From Bimastos eiseni (taxonomy: Eukaryota; Annelida; Clitellata; Crassiclitellata; Lumbricidae): a stretch of DNA of 64,000 nucleotides. Positions 56,972-64,000 of this stretch are shown piece by piece. A model generated the notes under the pieces. The model ran no database searches and was not told the origin of the DNA. It saw only the letters and a program-made list of their open reading frames with translations. The stretch spans positions 26,736,585-26,800,584 of the forward strand of contig OY365810.1 of assembly GCA_959347315.1 (NCBI GenBank), given 5' to 3'. The number at the start of each line of letters is the position of its first letter. Position 1 is the first letter of the stretch. The position numbers and the translations under genes were made by a program.

Positions 56972-57682
56972 TCAGCACGGGTATTTGTTGTCTCTGAACT
57001 CCTGCCAGACGTCATAGTTGATGATCTCGTCGTAGCTGGGCACGTCCTCCATGAACTCGAAGAACTCCTCCCACAGTTCGTCCGGTTCGACCTCGAAGAA
57101 CTTGGAGTGCTTGGCGATGATCTTGATCACCTCGAGACTGTCAACGAGACATTCGTATTCGTTCAGCTCCATGATCAGCCACTCTTCGTTCTTGTCGAGG
57201 AACGGGCGCCGCCTGTGGTACTCGTAGATCGTCTCTGGAGTGGCAGGGTACTCGAGCGGCTTCGACGTATCGACCTGGACCCCGGTGACGCTGAAGTTAC
57301 TCGTCGGCTTCTTCCGGTGCCTCAGCCTCCTCGGTCCTCCTCCTCCTCCGCCCCCGCCGCTCCCAGACTTCTTCGCTTGACTTCCACGAGTTGACTTCGA
57401 CTCGTTCAAGGTCATTAGGGCCGAGGACGACTGCTTCCGCTTCGATGCCTTCTCGATGCCAGCATCGTCCTTGGAGACTTTCGTCTCCTTCTGCTTTGTT
57501 GGCCTCTGATCGACGTCAAAGAAGGAGCTCTTGTTTCGAAAGGTCGTCACATCGACGGAATGAAGACGCTGAAGTCGCTTCTTGCTTCGCTCCTTATCAT
57601 CGTCGGCGTCGTGAGAGGACCCAGTGCTGAAGAGACGAGCCATGAGGCCCGGCTTCTTGCCGCCCTTCGACGCCGAAGACAT
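56972..57682 (-). CDS. intact single-exon host gene, unknown function, 236 residues
   Basis: ATG 57682, stop TGA 56972-56974, GC-rich unlike its surroundings. Residues 1-145 are basic and probably disordered (MSSASKGGKKPGLMARLFST, an eight-Gly run at about 109-116, RRLRHRKK). Residues 146-233 look like a folded, acidic, mostly helical domain rich in aromatic residues: TPETIYEYHRRRPF, DKNEEWLIMELNEYECLVDS, then FEVEPDELWEEFFEFMEDVP and YDVWQEFRDNKY. I cannot name the family. Length, complete frame and composition argue for a real gene. The antisense frame at 56945-57394 is a shadow. Confidence 0.65.
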   Translation of the reverse strand: MSSASKGGKKPGLMARLFSTGSSHDADDDKERSKKRLQRLHSVDVTTFRNKSSFFDVDQRPTKQKETKVSKDDAGIEKASKRKQSSSALMTLNESKSTRGSQAKKSGSGGGGGGGGPRRLRHRKKPTSNFSVTGVQVDTSKPLEYPATPETIYEYHRRRPFLDKNEEWLIMELNEYECLVDSLEVIKIIAKHSKFFEVEPDELWEEFFEFMEDVPSYDEIINYDVWQEFRDNKYPC

Positions 57683-58847
57683 CGTCCGTCCTGTCGGCCT
57701 CCTCCTGCTGGCAGTCTCAAGTGGATCGATCTGTCGACTGGCCTCCTCTTAAAGCATCGTCCTCCACCTATCAACGCAGGCACACGTCCAGTCACTTAGT
57801 CCCGCTCTGTTGAAAAAAAACAACCGGTGCCTGTTTGATACCAAAATCACATCTCAGAAGCCATTATCAAATGTTTATGGCTATAGCGAAATCATATCAA
57901 TTAAGTTCGATAACGTCCTATGCTGAAATTAGGTTCTTGTTGATCAAGTGACGCTGAGGATGATAATGATACTGCTGCTGCTGAGGATGATAATCACGTG
58001 GTGAGGACCGTGAGGACTATCGTCGCTCGCCGTTATCGTCAGCATAATAATCACTGTAGTATCGACCACAATCAGAACATCACCTGATCACGGCTATCTT
58101 TAGCATCATCGCCACCATGATTGTTTTCGTCGTCATTATCATCATCATCATCATCATTATGGTAGTCGTCATCATAATCATTATCATAATCATCATCACT
58201 GCATGCTACCTATATTCACGAATTCGATCGAGCGCATTCTGCTGAGGAATGTCTTGCAAGACACTCGTCTCAGCATTGGCAGCGAGACAATAACATGTAT
58301 CAGCATCGGTGCAGTGGATCTGTTTTAATTCCATCTCCAGTTCGGTTACTGCTGCTGGTGCTGGTGCTTACGCAACCAAAGCAACTGATGCTGAGAAAAC
58401 AAAGACCATGGACCGAGAAATAGACGACGCTTCTACATCCGGAACTGCATCTCCAACTCCTCCTCCTCCTCTTGCTCCTCTTCCGTTGAATTATATCTCA
58501 ATATATTTATATGCAACAGACATCAGCTTATACTAAGGTATCTAAGGGACCATATATAAGTATTCGATACATATATATTATATATATAAGCAACAATATG
58601 TATATGTTTCATATGAATTCATTGTATATTTATATATGTACTTGTATACATATGTATCTATAAGCACTTTAATATGTTTGCATGAGATTTAGTATGTATG
58701 TGTATATGCATGTATTTATGTAGGCCTTATAAAAGAGCCTATATATATGTATGCATACCTGGCTCCACTGTATTCGTTATGTACATGTATATCGAATAAA
58801 TATAGCTTCGATAAATAACGTATACGTGTCATGTAGGTATAGACTGG

Positions 58848-58849
<2 letters not shown>
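57683..58849. other. upstream region of the 57.7 kb gene; trinucleotide repeats
   Basis: Probable promoter/5' region of the minus-strand gene in the first few hundred bases; no TATA box can be fixed. (ATC)n lies at 58125-58200 and TGCTGG/TCC repeats near 58345-58480. No coding gene supported. Confidence 0.4.

Positions 58850-58904
<55 letters not shown>
58850..58904. repeat. (TA)n microsatellite
   Basis: About 27 TA units, uninterrupted. Confidence 0.97.
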
Positions 58905-58906
<2 letters not shown>

Positions 58907-59792
58907 GATCTGGAGAGACAATCATGATTCGGACCACACAGATATAGGCCTATAAGTCTGGAATTTAGGTCTAAACATAAAATATCAAGCATGTATCCGA
59001 CGATAAGTCCTCTCACTACTCATGCATATACTGCATAATATATACAAATATATATACAAATATATATACAGATATATACGGCGTTTATTACTCTTCGCGG
59101 TTACAAGATATCCTCAGCTATTTTCTCAATTCTCAATTCTTATATATATATATACACGCATATACAGCATAGACGCGATATATATATATATCGTGTCTAA
59201 AGCTGTATACGCGTGTGTATATAGGTATGTGTATATAAGTGTGTGCGTGTGTGTATATATAGGTGTGTGTGTATGTGTGTTTTTGTGTGTGGGGAGGGGA
59301 CGTTGAAGACTGCACAGTGCTGCATGGTGGTATAACGAGTTAAGCTGTATAAACAAAGGGCACGAAGTATGGGTTCATACATATATATGCACGTGTATAT
59401 AAATGTATAAGTGGCTCTTTCAGGACATCTATATACGTGGACCAAGTGTATACATTTACAAACGAGGTTAGAATCAACCCCCGCGGCTGAGTTTGAGACG
59501 GTCCCCACCCCTCACTCGCGCTTTTTATCCATTTATTTCTGGCCGAGAAGAATGAGTTCTTGACGGTCGAGAAGACGAAGCATTCAGGCGACTCTTAAAA
59601 AAGGAAAGGATAAGAAGGAGTTGGGAAAAGGGCAGCAGACGCAGCAACAGCCGTAGAGACTGATGTGCTTTACGACGTAACATGAACTACTGAGGAGAGA
59701 GAGAGAAGATGGACGGAAAACGCGATGCCGCACCGTATCCAAAGCGCAAGGCTCTTGACTGCTAGATGTCGTCATTACCCTTAAAAAGGTTC

Positions 59793-59796
<4 letters not shown>
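58905..59796. other. no gene seen; TA and TG microsatellites
   Basis: ATATATAC repeats at 59035-59080 and 59140-59195 and TGTGTGTAT repeats at 59208-59293. Open frames here are artefacts. Confidence 0.5.
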
Positions 59797-59845
<49 letters not shown>

Positions 59846-59865
59846 TTCTCTCTCTCTTTCACTCA

Positions 59866-59903
<38 letters not shown>

Positions 59904-60056
59904 TTCTCTTTCTCTCTCTCTTTCACTCTCTCTTCTCTTCTCTTCTCTTCTCTCTCTTCTCTTTTTTTACTCTTCTCTCTCTTCTCTTTTCTCTGTCTCT
60001 GTCTCTGTCTCTCTCTCTTCTCCCTTCTCTCTCTCTCTCTCTTCTCTCTCTCTTTT
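59797..60056 (+). repeat. (CT)n compound microsatellite
   Basis: CTCTCT with TTT and CACTCA interruptions over about 260 bp. Confidence 0.95.
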
Positions 60057-60231
60057 GGCTGTCAACTCCAAAGTATATAGCGTGTGATATACGTCTTTCA
60101 TTTCGTACTGTAAAAGATACATTCAAAGAGCGATCGATATTTCCGCGTAAGAGATCGCATGCATAAGCGCGCTCACTTCTTCTAACCCCAGTCTGTGTCG
60201 TCTATATCTTCACATAATCTGCATAATATGG

Positions 60232-60265
<34 letters not shown>

Positions 60266-60639
60266 TAAATATATATATGCATACATGTTACAATGATATA
60301 ATAAGTAAATGGATTAGAGAGTATGTATTCCTAAGCAAGTGACGCATTTGTTAACACGCCCCATATCCATGAATAAAATTTATTAAGGTCAAGTCAGTAT
60401 ATATAATTTTGTCATTAGCCGTGTCACGAGAATTTTAGCAAATACTCCAGCAAGTATAAACTTCTAGATGCATGATGCTCGGTACTCTGAATACTAGCGC
60501 TAGAAGAATTCAGACCGACTGCCTCTTACGTCTTGGCAAATTAACATTGTATATGAATACCCATATATGTTAATATCTGCCAATTTTATTGACCTCAGCA
60601 AAACAGAAGCATACATTTCAGAATCAAGTTATCCGATAT
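60057..60639. other. no gene seen
   Basis: Non-coding, with (TA)n and (AATA)n at 60232-60280. Ends at the SINE. Confidence 0.4.
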
Positions 60640-60870
60640 TTATGTTGGTTGATCGGTTAGAGAGTCAGCCCCTAACGTTCAATGTGCGCTGAGTGAGCGG
60701 GTTCGACTCTAGTCCTGGGCGTCACTGTGTAGGGACCTTGAACAAGTCCTTTGCACACCATTGCTCTGCATTACAACTGCAGTTGCGTCGTTGAGACGTG
60801 TGCGCGCTTTCGAGCACGACTTGATTAAGCGCGTTATAAATGCCGAGTTGTATTGTATTGTATTGTAAGA
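60640..60870 (+). mobile_element. tRNA-derived SINE, full-length head
   Basis: Box A TGGTTGATCGG (60646-60656) and box B GGTTCGACTC (60700-60709) match pol III consensus with 43 bases between. The body (GGGACCTTGAACAAGTCC, TTACAACTGCAGTTGCGTCG) is shared with 44150-44350 and 45420-45545. The tail is (TGTAT)n, as in other tRNA SINEs mobilised by LINEs. Confidence 0.75.
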
Positions 60871-60999
60871 AGAACCCGATTACGGCGACCAATTAAACCC
60901 CGAGTCTGGCTAAGTGACAAACATTCAATTAATTAAGTCAGCTAAAAGCGATAGAAGCATGCACAAGCGAGTCACGAGTTACAGTAGCATTATGAGATC

Positions 61000-62069
<1,070 letters not shown>

Positions 62070-64000
62070 TCGGAGTTGTCGATCGGAGTTGTCGAAGCTG
62101 GTATAGTTGCTACCACGATTGTCCAAATTAATATGCTGTGAGAAGGTGAGTCGTTGCTAGAAAGCGCCTTCGAGGTCTTGAAATGTGATATATTGAAATA
62201 GATGCCAGAATTACAATCACCGCTGATATATGCGCAGCAGGTCAATGGAAGGCGATTGTCTGCGGGTGCCAGTGCGCATGTGCCTATTGTCCAGATGAAC
62301 CAAGTCTATTATAAGAGGGGTTCAGAGCAAACGATACGAGGTCATCGGTAATGTATTAGCACAAAGTAACATAGGACATCAACAATACAGATGACACGCA
62401 CAACATCTGCAGGGAGGCATTGCCATATATATATATACATGTATATACATATGTATATATTTACATGTATATATATACATCTGTATATATATATAGCCCT
62501 GCATGCACATCGTCAGCATTGAGCTGCATGCATGGTGCAGGCATCAGTACCACATATTATAGGCCTACATTGTACATAAATACGTACATAGATACATACA
62601 TACCGACATATACATTTCATGTATACATACATTCAATAAGAAATAACACTGTCCGCTGTGCAGAGGTTGTCGAGTACGTGTACTGCAGGCGTTGAAGTCA
62701 TGAACACAATCGTGACAGTTTATCATAGCTACATTCGCAGATTCATCGATGCAAATAGAAAAATAATTCTGTTATTGAATATAGACGGTTTACTGTTTCT
62801 CAAGAATTTCTATGATAAGCGCCGTCTCTGAAAAATATCTATCTATATATAACATATATTTATATATCTATATATATCACATAAACATGTATGATATACT
62901 GGTTATATATTATATCATATATCACATATGATATATTAAGCGTATACATACCAATCAAATATCTGTATTATATATATTATGTAAATATGATATGATATTT
63001 AGACACAGACAGTTGTTTGTGATATATAAGCTCACCTGTTTGCAAGACGCCCTTGTAGCGGTATAGCCTCGTTGCTGCATATATAAATTTTCGGTATATT
63101 ATCATGTCAATATTATTATTATTATTATTAAATTGTTTTTAAAGCATATATACCAGCGCCTTAATCCCCATAGACTTTTCCTTCTGCTCGGCCTTCAGTT
63201 GCTAACTGGCATTTTTTTTAAATTTAGACGCTTTAGACAGATTAAGTCTATATATACATATATATATATATATGTTTTCTTCGCACTCGTTAATTTGTAC
63301 ATGCAGACGTCTGAATAAAGAATATACTTATTTACATACATACATACTTACTTACTTACACCAACACGCATACATGTATGGCTGATTGGTTGCATAATAT
63401 ATGCTTGAATTAAACACGCTTTGTGCCATTGATTGCAAAAGCGCTCCCTAATGTCTTTCCGGGATTAAGTGTAGGCTACACGTATATTTAGAAACCGATT
63501 CTCTCCAAGGCGAGTTTCTTTTGAAGCAGATTCTTCCCTCAGAGACCTGAGACCTATCTGTGTTCCAGCGCAAAGTCGCCGAGGTCTATAGACATTGCTT
63601 CATTCCCGGCTGAAACAAAGTCTCGCCGAGAGACTTTATAATTTTCAATAGGTAGGCCGCTAAAAGTTCTAATTTCAAAAGACTAAATAAAGTTAAGGTA
63701 AATCTTAAGAAGTTTTATTTTCTAGCTTAATAGTAAGATATATGAAAGTTGCGTAATGAATTGGCCTTATTGTTTAAAATAAAACGCATAAGAAGTAAAA
63801 ATCCATCAGATTCAAGTATCTAAGTAATTGCTTGCATCGCAGATTGAAACAAATTTCTGTTGTTTCTTATTGGTAATACTCCGTTCGATATTCTAATTGT
63901 TAGAATATTGGCGTCGCTCTGTGCCCCAGGGTTCACTCTGACGCCTGTTACTCGCTTTAATTAAAACTTTACTGTTCTGGAGTCGGAACCGCTTCTGACT
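62070..64000. other. no gene seen
   Basis: AT-rich non-coding DNA with TA microsatellites at 62427-62500, 62838-62990 and 63248-63272, and (TTA)n at 63112-63130. A 61-residue frame at 63133-63318 is not supported by any motif. Confidence 0.45.

Noticed and set aside
56945..57394. 149-residue plus-strand frame opposite the 57 kb gene
   Set aside because: Shadow frame created by high GC3 in the minus-strand gene; no independent motif.
60640..60720. Functional tRNA gene
   Set aside because: Box A and box B are good, but no cloverleaf acceptor stem pairs and the head continues into a repeated SINE body with a TGTAT tail.

Overview
The window is animal genomic DNA, AT-rich and mostly non-coding. 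It shows intron-type splice signals, many microsatellites and minisatellites, tRNA-derived SINEs, CR1/Jockey-like LINEs, hAT, Helitron and piggyBac-like remnants, and a strong excess of the 8-mer TAGGCCTA. The style resembles a marine invertebrate, possibly an invertebrate deuterostome such as an echinoderm. Species cannot be fixed from the sequence, and no prokaryotic or organellar segment is seen.

The centrepiece is a 13.5 kb Polinton/Maverick (polintovirus-like) element at 7972-21520. It has terminal inverted repeats beginning AGTAGTTGAAAG and ending CTTTCAACTACT. Its genes lie in three blocks. The left plus block holds protein-primed DNA polymerase B, an adenain-like protease and a protein with two F5/8C (discoidin-like) domains. 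The central minus block holds two small broken genes (one with SAP-like and NUMOD-like modules), the major capsid protein, an Ala-rich basic protein, a conserved 293-residue protein, a broken membrane-type protein, a hydrophobic protein with a dUTPase-like C-terminal half, a 63-residue protein, the penton-type minor capsid protein and the packaging ATPase. The right plus block holds a zinc-ribbon/PLA2-like protein running in frame into a retroviral-type integrase with a chromodomain remnant. Together these cover replication, integration, maturation, capsid and packaging, as in an endogenised virus. PolB, MCP, penton, ATPase and INT are broken by stops, frameshifts or deletions, so the copy is dead. 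Protease, the F5/8C protein and several small morphogenetic genes remain open.

The Polinton sits inside a minus-strand alpha-1,2-fucosyltransferase-type (GT11) gene. The N-terminal part and the GWWGAWLA motif lie right of the element (21521-22197), and the C-terminal KDWP segment lies left of it (7859-7971). That gene had also lost its HxRRGD region. LINE C-terminal fragments flank it on both sides.

Other regions: 1-7 kb carries a CR1/Jockey-like LINE with ORF1 and ORF2, nested in a repeat-bounded foldback-like element. 24.4-25.6 kb is a hAT transposase remnant with a small MITE between its pieces. 31.7-32.5 kb is a beta-propeller-like terminal exon with a frameshift. 34.1-36.5 kb is a second, 5'-truncated LINE. 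38.5-40.6 kb is a Helitron-like element and 41.1-42.3 kb a piggyBac-like non-autonomous element. 44-45.5 kb is a 20-bp minisatellite between inverted SINE copies. 50-54 kb holds further minisatellite and CT-rich DNA. 57 kb carries one intact GC-rich single-exon host gene of unknown function. 61.0-62.07 kb is a pure (ACAG)n array of about 1,070 bp.
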